Of a stretch of 64,000 nucleotides of DNA, positions 53,737-61,713 are shown piece by piece (position 1 is the first letter of the stretch; each line of letters begins with the position of its first letter). The DNA comes from WHSW01 sp963742205 (GTDB taxonomy: Bacteria; Actinomycetota; Thermoleophilia; Solirubrobacterales; 70-9): the NCBI GenBank assembly GCA_963742205.1, contig CAVUKZ010000006.1, forward strand, positions 124,001 through 188,000, in the 5' to 3' direction. The position numbers and the translations under genes are program-made. Below the pieces are notes generated by a model. It searched no databases. It was not told the origin of the DNA and worked only from the letters and a program-made list of their open reading frames with translations.

Positions 53737-55277
53737 TCAACCTCCTCGACGAGGTCCGGCGTGTCGGTCGGGCGCGACGGCGTGGCGCAGCAGCTCGCGC
53801 TCGCTCGCCTCGCTCGCCGGCGACCTCGGCGACCAGCTCGCCCTCGCGCATGACGAGCACCCGCGTGCAGATGCCCGCCAGCTCCTCGAGCTCGGACGAG
53901 ACCATCACGACGCCGAGCCCGGCCGCGGCGAGCCCGGCGATCACCCGGTAGAGCTCGGCCTTGGTCGGGACGTCGACGCCCGCGGGTCGGCTCGTCGAGC
54001 AGCAGCACGCGGCACTCGCGCAGCAGCCAGCGCGCCAGCACGACCTTCTGCTGGTTGCCGCCGGAGAGCTCGCGGACGATCCGGTCGGGATCGTCGGGGA
54101 CGGTGTTCAGCTCGCGCAGCTGCTCCGCGGCGGCGGTGCGCTCGGCGCGCACGTTGAGCAGCGGGTGGATGAAGCGGCCGAGGTCGGCGAGGCTGACGTT
54201 CTTGGTCAGGCTCCACTCGAGCAGCAGCCCCTGGGACTTGCGGTCCTCGGGCGCGAGCCCGAGGCCGGCGGCGATCGCGCGGTCGGGCCGGTTGGGCGGC
54301 AGGCGCTTGCCCTCGATCAGCACCTCGCCCTCCTCGGGCGCGTCGATGCCGTAGATCAGCCGCAGCAGCTCGCGTGCGCCCGGAGCCGACCAGCCCGCCG
54401 AGGCCGAGGACCTCGCCGGCGCGGACCTCGAAGCGAGACGCCGCGGACCATCGGCAGCCGGCGCACGTCGCGCACCTCGAGCAGCACCCGGTCGGTGCCC
54501 GGCGGGCGGTCGGGGTAGAGGCGCTCGACCTTGCGGCCGACCATCAGCTCGACCAGCTCGTCGGTCGGGGTCGACGCCGAGATCCCGGTGGCGGCGGTGC
54601 GCGCCGTCGGTGAGCACCGTGACCCGGTCGCCGATCCGGCGGATCTCGTCGAGGCGGTGGGTGATGTAGACGACGCCGACGCCCTCGGCGGTGAGCCGGC
54701 GGACGACCTCGAACAGGGTCTCGATCTCGCCCTCGTCGAGGATCGCCGAGGGCTCGTCCATGATCAGCAGGCGGACGTCGTGGGAGAGCGCCCGGGCGAT
54801 CGAGACCACCTGCTGAGCGGCGGGGCGCAGGGCGCGCACCCGCGCGCGCGGGTCGATCGCCGCCGTGGCCGAGGCGCTCGAGCAGCGCGGCCGACTCGCG
54901 ACCGCATCCGCTCCAGGTCGAGGAACGGCCCGCGCCGCGGCTCGTGGGCGAGGAAGATGCTCTGGGCGACCGTCAGGTCCTCGACCAGGTCGAGCTCCTG
55001 GTAGATCGTCGCCACCCCGCGCCCGAGCGTCGCCGGCCGGATCGCCCTCGGGCAGCGGCTCGCCGCCGACGACGATCTCGCCCTCGGTCGGCTCGACCGC
55101 GCCCGAGACGCACTTGATCAGGGTCGACTTGCCGGCGCCGTTGGGCCCGAGCAGGCAGTGGACCTCGCCCTCGAGCACGTCGAAGTCGACGCCCTGGAGG
55201 GCCTTGACGCCCGGGTACTCCTTGACCAGGCCGCGGACCTCGAGCACCTTCGCCGCCGGCGGCGCCGCCACGGCCAT
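53733..55277 (-). CDS. Sugar ABC transporter ATP-binding protein with two domains (RbsA-like), frameshifted
   Basis: The first domain has Walker A GPNGAGKSTLIK, a Q-loop, and Walker B LLIMDEPSAILDEGE. The second has the degenerate Walker A GLVGSGR-TELLRLIYG usual in RbsA and XylG, and signature LSGGNQQKVVLARWLLRECRVLLLDEPTRGVDV. It powers sugar import. About nine doubled bases break the frame (for example GGG|C|GTC, ACG|C|GAG). Start ATG lies at the isomerase stop. Confidence 0.9.
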   Translation of the reverse strand: MAVAAPPAAKVLEVRGLVKEYPGVKALQGVDFDVLEGEVHCLLGPNGAGKSTLIKCVSGAVEPTEGEIVVGGEPLPEGDPAGDARARGGDDLPGARPGRGPDGRPEHLPRPRAAARAVPRPGADAVASRPRCSSASATAAIDPRARVRALRPAAQQVVSIARALSHDVRLLIMDEPSAILDEGEIETLFEVVRRLTAEGVGVVYITHRLDEIRRIGDRVTVLTDGAHRRHRDLGVDPDRRAGRADGRPQGRAPLPRPPAGHRPGAARGARRAPAADGPRRLASRSAPARSSASAGWSAPGARELLRLIYGIDAPEEGEVLIEGKRLPPNRPDRAIAAGLGLAPEDRKSQGLLLEWSLTKNVSLADLGRFIHPLLNVRAERTAAAEQLRELNTVPDDPDRIVRELSGGNQQKVVLARWLLRECRVLLLDEPTRGRRRPDQGRALPGDRRARRGRARRRDGLVRARGAGGHLHAGARHARGRAGRRGRRRARRASASCCATPSRPTDTPDLVEEVE

Positions 55278-56203
55278 CAGCCGACCACCAGCGGTCGCAG
55301 GTTGCGGTGGGCGATCTCGAGCCCGGCCTCGACCCGCTCCGGGCTGCCGCCCCAGACCGGGTCCTCGTGCTCGACCGAGAGCACGCCGTCGAAGCCGCCC
55401 TCGTAGAGGGTGTCGACGTAGCGGCGCCAGTCGACGTCGCCGAGTCCCGGGATCGCGGAAGCGCCACCAGCCCATGTCCCAGGGGTCGGTCTCGCGGGTC
55501 GAGACGCGGCCGAAGAAGCCGTAGCGGTTGCGCTCGGCCGGGAACGTCTGCGGCGTCCTTGGCGTGGGCGTGGATCACCCGGTCGACGTAGGGCCGCAGC
55601 GCCGTCGACCGGGTCGATGCCGATCCAGAGCAGGTGCGAGGGGTCGAAGTTGAGCCAGAAGCCGAGCTCGAACATCCACTCCCAGAGCTCCGGCGAGTAG
55701 GCGAGGTTGCCCGGGTAGCCGTCGGGGTGCCACCCCTCCATCACGCAGTTCTCGATCATCAGCCGCACGCCGCGCTCGCCGGCGTACTCGACGAGCGGCG
55801 GCAGCACGCGCTCGGCCTCGCGCAGGTTCTCGGCGACGCTGAGCGAGTTGTCGCGGCCGATGAAGGTGCCGACCGGGACCCGCCGAGCGCCGCGGCGGCG
55901 TCGATGCAGGCGCGCAGGTGGGCGTGGATCGCCTCGCGCTGGGCCGGGTCGGGATGCAGGTTGTTGTCGTAGTAGGCGAGCGCCGAGAGCTCGAGCCCGT
56001 TGACGTCGAGCGTCGCGCGCACCCGCTCGGCCTCGGCCTCGTCGAAGCTCGTCGGCGGCGAGGTGGCGCGCGACGAACGGCCGATCGCCGAGCCGCGGCC
56101 ACGCCGCGAGCTCGAGCGCCTCGTAGCCGTGCTCGCCGGCCCACGCCGCGACCTCCTCGAGCTCGCGCTCGGGCATGCAGGCGCTGAGCAGCCCGAGCTT
56201 CAT
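55277..56203 (-). CDS. Sugar phosphate isomerase/epimerase (TIM-barrel), frameshifted
   Basis: The corrected protein of about 305 residues starts MKLGLLSACMPERELEEVAAWAGEHGYEALEL, then LEVRGLELSALAYYDNNLH-type, VPVGTFIGRDNSLSV, LMIENCVMEGWHPDGYPGNLAYSPELWEWMFEL and NFDPSHLLWIGIDP with metal Glu/Asp/His residues. It probably isomerises or dehydrates a sugar or inositol derivative (IolE/IolI family). It overlaps both neighbours by one or four bases, so it is in the operon. Confidence 0.86.
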   Translation of the reverse strand: MKLGLLSACMPERELEEVAAWAGEHGYEALELAAWPRLGDRPFVARHLAADELRRGRGRAGARDARRQRARALGARLLRQQPASRPGPARGDPRPPARLHRRRRGARRVPVGTFIGRDNSLSVAENLREAERVLPPLVEYAGERGVRLMIENCVMEGWHPDGYPGNLAYSPELWEWMFELGFWLNFDPSHLLWIGIDPVDGAAALRRPGDPRPRQGRRRRSRPSATATASSAASRPARPTPGTWAGGASAIPGLGDVDWRRYVDTLYEGGFDGVLSVEHEDPVWGGSPERVEAGLEIAHRNLRPLVVG

Positions 56204-57344
56204 GCCGCCACCTCCACCCACGTCGCGCTCGCGCGCCGACTCGAGCACCGCCTCGGTGATCCGCAGCCGCGCGCAGCCCGTCGGCGAGCGTCGGCAGCCC
56301 GTCGGCGGCCGGCTCGCCCGCGGATCGCCGCGTAGGTCTCGGCGACGAAGGCGTCGAAGCAGTCCGCGTAGCCCTGCGGGTGTCCGCCGGGGAGGGTGAC
56401 GTAGGCGGCCGCCTCGGCGGTCAGGGTGTCGAAGTCACGCGGCACCCGTTCGACTCCGGAGCGGCGGCCGACCCAGAGCGTCTCGGGCTGCTCCTGGTCG
56501 AAGGCCGACGGCGGCCTCGGTCCCGGAGATCTCGAACCAGAGGTGGTTCTTGCGCCCGGCCGAGACCTGCGAGATCACGGTCGAGCCGATGATCCCGGCG
56601 TCGGTCTCGAACATCACCGCGGCGATGTCCTCGGTCTCGACCGGCCGCGGCGCGCCGTCGCCGTCGCCGCGCTCGAACGAGCGCGCCTCGTGGCGCGGAC
56701 GCTCGGCGTGGGCGACCGCGGTCCGGCCGCTGACCGAGGCGATGCGCTGGCCGGAGACGAACTCGATCAGATCGCACCAGTGCGAGCCGATGTCGGCGAA
56801 GGCGCGCGACGGCGCCGCCGAGCTCGGCGTCGACGCGCCAGTTGTCGTCCGACGGCGCCGAGCAGCCAGTCCTGCAGGTAGCCGCCGTAGAGCAGCTGCA
56901 GGTCGCCGAGCGCGCCGGCACGAGCCCGGGCCCGAGCCTCGCGCACCGTCGGGTAGTAGCGATAGACGAACGGCACGGTCGCGACCCGCCCGGCGCGCTC
57001 CGCGGCCGCGGCCAGCTCGCGCGGCCCCGGCCGAGTCGAGCGCCACCGGCTTCTCGCAGACGACGTGCTTGCCCGCCTCGAGCGCCGCCAGCGCCAGCGG
57101 CAGGTGCAGGTGGTTCGGGGTGCAGACGTGGACGACGTCGATCCCGTCGGCAGGCGACCAGCTCCTCGGCGCTGTCGAAGGCGCGCTCGGCGCCGATCTC
57201 GGACGCGGCGGCAGCGGCGCTCGCGGGCGAGGAGGCCGCCACCCCGACCAAGCGCGCGCCGGCGAGGCGGGCGGAGCGGGCGTGGACGCGGCCGATGAAG
57301 CCGGTGCCGACGATGCCGACGCGGAGCGCCGACGTGCCGTCCAC
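56200..57344 (-). CDS. Gfo/Idh/MocA-family oxidoreductase, frameshifted
   Basis: The N-terminus LRVGIVGTGFIGRVHARSARL is an NAD-binding Rossmann loop. Then come VVHVCTPNHLHLPLALAALEAGKHVVCEKPVAL with the EKP signature, and the C-terminal beta-sheet domain with ending GYADCFDAFVAETYAAI. It oxidises a sugar or inositol with NAD. The frame breaks at several sites (GCC|T|GCC, GCG|C|GAG, GCC|G|TCG). It is the first gene of the operon, with GTG start. Confidence 0.88.
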
Positions 57345-57397
57345 CGTTGCCGAACCTGCCGATCGACCGCGATCGAGCTCTCCCTCTCCACGCCGCG

Positions 57398-57426
57398 AAC
57401 CTATTCCACTTATGGCGGACTGTCAA
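57398..57426 (-). promoter_or_regulatory. Promoter of the sugar operon
   Basis: On the minus strand TTGACA (57421-57426) and TAGGTT (57398-57403) are separated by 17 bases, a canonical sigma-70 arrangement. Transcription would start near 57391, about 47 bases before the oxidoreductase gene. Confidence 0.68.
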
Positions 57427-57500
57427 GCAAAAGTTTGCGGATTGACAGCAGCAAGTCCGGATTTCGCTAGCTATCGAGCGCATCTTTTGCGCGCTTGACA
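57427..57500. promoter_or_regulatory. ROK regulator intergenic operator region
   Basis: This AT-rich stretch holds CAAA-AG-TTTG (57428-57437), GCGCA-TCTTT-TGCGC (57478-57492) and TTGACA at 57442 and 57495 on the plus strand. These are plausible ROK operators and a weak ROK promoter, but no -10 with good spacing is found. Confidence 0.35.
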
Positions 57501-57530
57501 AGCCTAAATTGCGGTGATTCACTGGCCGCG

Positions 57531-58768
57531 ATGACGCGGGACCCAGGCATCGCCGCCGCGCACCCGCTGGGTCCCGGGACGCTGCTGCAGCTGATCCGCG
57601 AGGCGCGACGGGACCACGCGGGCCGACCTCTCGGCGCTCACCGGCCTCGCCCGCTCGACGATCGCCCAGCGGCTCGACCAGCTGCCGCGCTCAGGGGCTG
57701 CTGCGGGAGCTCGGCGAGAGCGATTCGACCGGCGGGCGGCCGCCGATGATGCTCGCCTTCAACGAGGACGCGGGCGTGGTGCTCGCCGCCGACCTCGGCG
57801 CGACCCACTCGCGGCTCGCGGTCACCAACCTCGGCGGCACGGTCCTGGCCGAGGACGCGCGACGACATGGCGATCGCCTCCGGCCCGGAGCCGGTCCTCG
57901 ATTGGGTCGACGAGCGCTTCCACGTCCTGCTGCGGGAGATCGGCCGCGAGGACGCCGACGTGCGCGGGATCGGGATCGGCGTCCCGGGCCCGGTCGAGCA
58001 CGCGACCGGCAGGCCGCGCAACCCGCCGATCATGCCGGGCTGGGACGGCTACCCGATCCCGGAGCGGTTCGCCGACCGCTACCGCGTCCCGGTGCTCGTC
58101 GACAACGACGTCAACATCATGGCCCTCGGCGAGCACTGGACCGACTGGCGCGAGGTCGACCACCTGCTGTTCATCAAGGTCGCCACCGGGATCGGCTGCG
58201 GGATCGTCGTCGACGGGCGCATCCATCGCGGCGCCGACGGCGCGGCCGGCGACATCGGCCACATCCGGGTCGCCGTCGAGGGTGCCGAGGAGATCACGTG
58301 CAGCTGCGGCAACGTCGGCTGCCTCGAGGCGCTGGCCGGCGGCGGGGCGATGGCGCGCCGGCTGAGCGAGCGAGGGGCTCGAGGCCGCGGACTCGCGCGC
58401 TGTGGTCGAGCTGGCGCGCGCCGGCGAGCCCGCCGCGGTGCGCCTGGTGCGCGACTCGGGCCGCCTGATCGGCGAGGTGCTCGCGGCCGTCGGTCAACCT
58501 CTACAACCCGTCGGTGATCGTGATCGGCGGCGACGTCGCCCAGGCGCACGAGCAGCTGCTCGCCGGCGTCCGCGAGGTCGTCTACCAGCGCTCGCTGCCG
58601 CTCGCCACCCGTCACCTGCGCGTCGTCCGCAGCCAGCTCGCCGACCGCGCCGGCGTCATCGGCGCCGCGGTGATGGTGATCGAGCGGGTCCTCTCACCAG
58701 CGGCGATCGACGCGGCGATCGCCTCGGCCCCGCCGGGCGAGCGCGGGCTCGCCGAGGCCGGCGCCTGA
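57531..58768 (+). CDS. ROK-family transcriptional regulator, frameshifted
   Basis: The corrected protein of about 410 residues has an N-terminal winged helix (DLSALTGLARSTIAQRLDQL) and a ROK kinase-like domain: LAADLGATHSRLAVTNLGGTVLAED (phosphate loop), GIGIGVPGPVEHATGRPRNPP, DNDVNIMALGEHW, GIGCGIVVDGRIHRGADGAAGDIGHI, and the zinc-binding CSCGNVGCLEALAGG. It senses a sugar and represses the divergent operon. The frame breaks at about six doubled third bases (GTC|G, CGA|C, CCG|C and others). Confidence 0.9.
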
Positions 58769-58792
58769 GACGCCCGGATACGCTGTGCCGAG

Positions 58793-60272
58793 ATGAGACG
58801 GTGGTGGCATGGAGGCCTCTGCCTGGGGGTGGCAATTGCGGCGCTGGCGACGACGACAGGCGCGTCGGCGGCGGAACTCACCGGGCGGCTCGACGCGCGC
58901 GCCGTGCTGCCGGCGGACACCGTCGCGCCGGGCCCGCCTTCGGGCGCGTCGCTCGGCCCCGGGCCGTTCAACGGGCTGAGCCCGCCCTTCGCGACCCAGC
59001 CGGTGCAGGGCTTCTCCGGCGTCCTGCGCGCCGGTCCCGGGCTCTGGTGGGCGCTTCCGGACAACGGCTACGGGCGTAAGGAGAACTCGGCCGACTGGCT
59101 CCTGCGCATCTACCGGGTCCGCACCGACTTCGACCCGCCGGGAGGCGGCACGGGGCCAGCCGCGGTCGACGGGTTCGTCGAGCTCAGCGACCCCGACGGC
59201 AAGTTCCCCTATCCCATGGTCAGGGCCGACCGGCTGTTCACCGGCGCCGACGTCGACCCGGAGTCGATCCTCGAGGCGCGGGATCAGACGTTCTGGATCG
59301 GAGACGAGTTCGGGCCGTGGATGCTGCACTTCGATCGCTCCGGCCGCCTGCTCGATCCGCCGGTGTCGCTGGCCGGGGTGCGCTCGCCGCAGAACCCCAC
59401 CCTCGGCCCCGGGGAGAGCCCGACGCTCGACCGCAGCAAGGGGTTCGAGGCCGCCGCCGTGGCGCCGAACGGGCGCCGGGCGTTCGTCTTCTTGGAGGGC
59501 GCCCTGCTCGCCGATCCGGACCAGCGCCGCCGCTACGTCTACGAGCTCGACCTCGACTCGGGCCGCTTCACGGGCCGCCGGTGGGCGTACCGGACCGAGG
59601 ACCCCGCCTGGCTCGTGGCGGACGCCAAGGCGCTCGACGGCGGACGGCTGCTCGTGATGGAGCGCGACGACTTCGAGGGCACCCAGGCCGTGTTCAAACG
59701 CGTCTACGAGATCGACCTCACGCGAGCGGCCGAGGACTCAGGCCGGGGGTCGGGCGAAGGGTTCGTCGACAAGCGGGAGCTCGTCGACCTGCTCGCGCTG
59801 CGCAATCCCAACGGCGTCGCCGCGCCCGGCCGACGCCGGCGACCGCGGGCTCGGCAACCCGTTCTCGTTTCTCCTGCGCAGCGTGGAGAGCATCCTGCCG
59901 CTCGACCACGGGCGGCTCCTCGTGGCCAACGACAACAACTATCCGTTCGATGCCGGCCGCCACGACGGCCGGGCCGACGGCAACGAGTGGATCGTCGTCA
60001 GGCCGACGGAGCCGCGGGTGCGGATCATCGGCGCGCGCCGGGCGGGCGAGCGGCTCGAGCTGTCCTACGAGCTCGAGCGCGACGCGCGGCTCGAGGCCCA
60101 GATCCGAGGGCGGGGTCAGGTGGTCGACCGCGCGGCGCGCGACGCGAGGGCGGGCCGCGGCGAGCTCAGCCTGCGCGCCCCCGACGATCCGGGCCGCTAC
60201 CGGGTGCGGTTGACGGCGACGCTCGGCGGGACGAGTGACGGCGACCGCGCGCAGCTGGTCGTGCGGCGCTAA
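58793..60272 (+). CDS. Secreted phytase-like/esterase-like beta-propeller protein, frameshifted
   Basis: The product of about 490 residues has a signal peptide (GLCLGVAIAALATTTGASA). The domain known as esterase-like activity of phytase follows: GFSGVLRAGPGLWWALPDNGYG, DVDPESILEARDQTFWIGDEFGPWMLHFDRSGRLLDPP, KGFEAAAVAPNGRRAFVFLEGAL and HGRLLVANDNNYPFDAGRHDGR. The frame breaks at 59828 (CCC|G|GCC). It may hydrolyse phosphate esters outside the cell. It converges with the haemolysin III gene. Confidence 0.82.
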
Positions 60273-61084
60273 GCCGCGGGGAGCGCGAACAGCGCGATCG
60301 CCGCGAAGTGCGCCGCGGCCGCGGCGATCACGAGCACGTGAAAGATCTCGTGGTAGCCGAACACGGCCGGGCTCGGGTCGGGGCGCTGGGCGGCGTAGAT
60401 GATCGCGCCGCTCGCGTACAGCGCGCCGCCGCCGGCGATCAGAACCCCGGCGACGATCCCGGCCTCGGAGACGATCGCCGGGAAGCCGATCGCGCCGATC
60501 ATCCCGACCGCGATGTAGACGATCGCCGAGACCCACTTCGGGTGCTCGACCCAGACCAGCTCGACGATCGTCCCGGCGACCGCCCCGGACCAGACCGCGA
60601 TCAGCATCGCGGTCGCCAGGGGGCCGCTCATGACCAGGAGCGCGAACGGGGTCACGGTGCCGGCGATGAGGAAGAAGATCATCGTGTGGTCGAGGCGCCG
60701 CATCCACCGCCGTGAGGACGGCCGTTTCCAGTCCACCCGGTGATAGAGGGCGCTCACTCCGAACAGGGCCGAGAGGCTGAGCGCGTAGATGGCGGCGGCG
60801 ACCCGGGCCTCGCCGCCCTTGGCGAGGAGGATCAGCCCGACCCCGAGGACGAGCGAGACGAAGAAGGCGTACTCGTGCGAGACGCCGCGCAGGCGCGGCT
60901 TGACCTTCGCGATCTGCTCGGCGGCCGCCGCCTTCGCGTCCGCGAGCTTCTCGGCGGTGGCGTCGCGCGCGTCGGCGACCCGCTCCACCGCGGTGTCGCG
61001 CGCGTCCGCCACCGCGGCCTTCGCGTCGGCGAGCTGCTCGGCGGCGGCGTCACGCGCCTCGTTGAATCGCTCCATGGGGCTCAT
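60269..61084 (-). CDS. Haemolysin III/PAQR-family protein with amphipathic N-terminal repeat
   Basis: From ATG 61084 the 271-residue protein begins with about 55 residues of repeating Ala/Asp/Lys/Glu helix (ARDAAAEQLADAKAAVADARD and following). Then the seven-helix PAQR body follows: HEYAFFVSLVLGVGLILL, ALYHRVDWKRPSSRRWMRRLDHTMIFFLIAGTVTPFALL and GYHEIFHVLVIAAAAAHF, with metal-binding His and Asp residues. PAQR proteins are metal-dependent hydrolases of unknown substrate. The repeat is likely membrane-surface binding. Confidence 0.85.
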   Translation of the reverse strand: MSPMERFNEARDAAAEQLADAKAAVADARDTAVERVADARDATAEKLADAKAAAAEQIAKVKPRLRGVSHEYAFFVSLVLGVGLILLAKGGEARVAAAIYALSLSALFGVSALYHRVDWKRPSSRRWMRRLDHTMIFFLIAGTVTPFALLVMSGPLATAMLIAVWSGAVAGTIVELVWVEHPKWVSAIVYIAVGMIGAIGFPAIVSEAGIVAGVLIAGGGALYASGAIIYAAQRPDPSPAVFGYHEIFHVLVIAAAAAHFAAIALFALPAA

Positions 61085-61138
61085 CGACCAATGAAGCGTA
61101 AAGCCCCGGAGTCGGCCGATCGCTGATTGCCTAGCGGC

Positions 61139-61186
61139 CACTACATCTAGTGCTCAGCGGATGAAGGAGAACACTAGGCCAAGTAG
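61139..61186. promoter_or_regulatory. Tandem NrdR boxes upstream of nrdR
   Basis: CACTACATCTAGTG (61139-61152) is a near-perfect palindrome, and CACTAGGCCAAGTAG (61172-61186) a second, weaker one. Their centres are 33 bases apart, about three helical turns, as in the paired NrdR boxes of known nrd operons. NrdR probably represses its own gene and nrdJ here. Confidence 0.72.
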
Positions 61187-61197
61187 AATCTTTTGCG

Positions 61198-61677
61198 ATG
61201 GAATGTCCCCGCTGCGAAGGTCCGACCCGGGTGCTCGAGAGCAGGCGCGCCGAGGCCGGCGCGGCCCTGCGGCGCCGCCGCGAGTGCGCGAGTTGCGGCC
61301 ACCGGTTCACCACCTTCGAGCGCCGCGAGCGACCGCCGCTGCGGGTCCGCAAGCGCGACGGCAAGAGTCAGCGCTTCGACCGGACGAAGCTTCGGGCCGC
61401 GCTCTTGCGCTCGACCCACAAGCGCCAGGTGAGCCCGGCCGACGTCGAGTCGCTGGTCGACCAGGTGGCGGTCGCGATCGAGACGGCCGGCGGCGAGCTC
61501 GACGCGGAGCGCGTCGGTGAACTCTGCCTCGCGGGGCTCCGGCGGCTCGACGAGGGCGCCTATCTGCAGTTCCTCGGGACCCTCCCGTCGCCGAACGCGG
61601 AGTTTGCGGGTTCGGCCGATTCGGGTTCCGTCCGGGAGGCGCGCGAGAGTGCAGAGTTACCCGCTCAAGCGGGCTGA
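61198..61677 (+). CDS. nrdR: Transcriptional repressor NrdR
   Basis: The 159-residue protein has a zinc ribbon with Cys3, Cys6, Cys30 and Cys33 (MECPRCEGPTRVLE and ECASCGHRFTTFERRE) and an ATP-cone (VRKRDGKSQRFDRTKLRAALLR). It senses ATP/dATP and represses ribonucleotide reductase genes. It is slightly longer than the usual 150 because of a C-terminal tail. It precedes nrdJ by 36 bases. Confidence 0.96.
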   Translation: MECPRCEGPTRVLESRRAEAGAALRRRRECASCGHRFTTFERRERPPLRVRKRDGKSQRFDRTKLRAALLRSTHKRQVSPADVESLVDQVAVAIETAGGELDAERVGELCLAGLRRLDEGAYLQFLGTLPSPNAEFAGSADSGSVREARESAELPAQAG

Positions 61678-61713
61678 GAGGACGCGGAAAGACTTACAAA
61701 GAGGAGATTGAGG

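Noticed and set aside
47500..58600. Programmed frameshifting or quadruplet decoding as the cause of the +1 breaks
   Set aside because: The breaks number in the dozens, fall in unrelated genes, have no shared slippery site or stimulator, and include an essential gene (topA). Allele doubling in the consensus explains them more simply.
61660..61713. A CTGAGA sequence before nrdJ that resembles the start of a TPP riboswitch, and a possible cobalamin riboswitch
   Set aside because: The gap between nrdR and nrdJ is 36 bases, too short for either riboswitch, and no partner conserved box is present.
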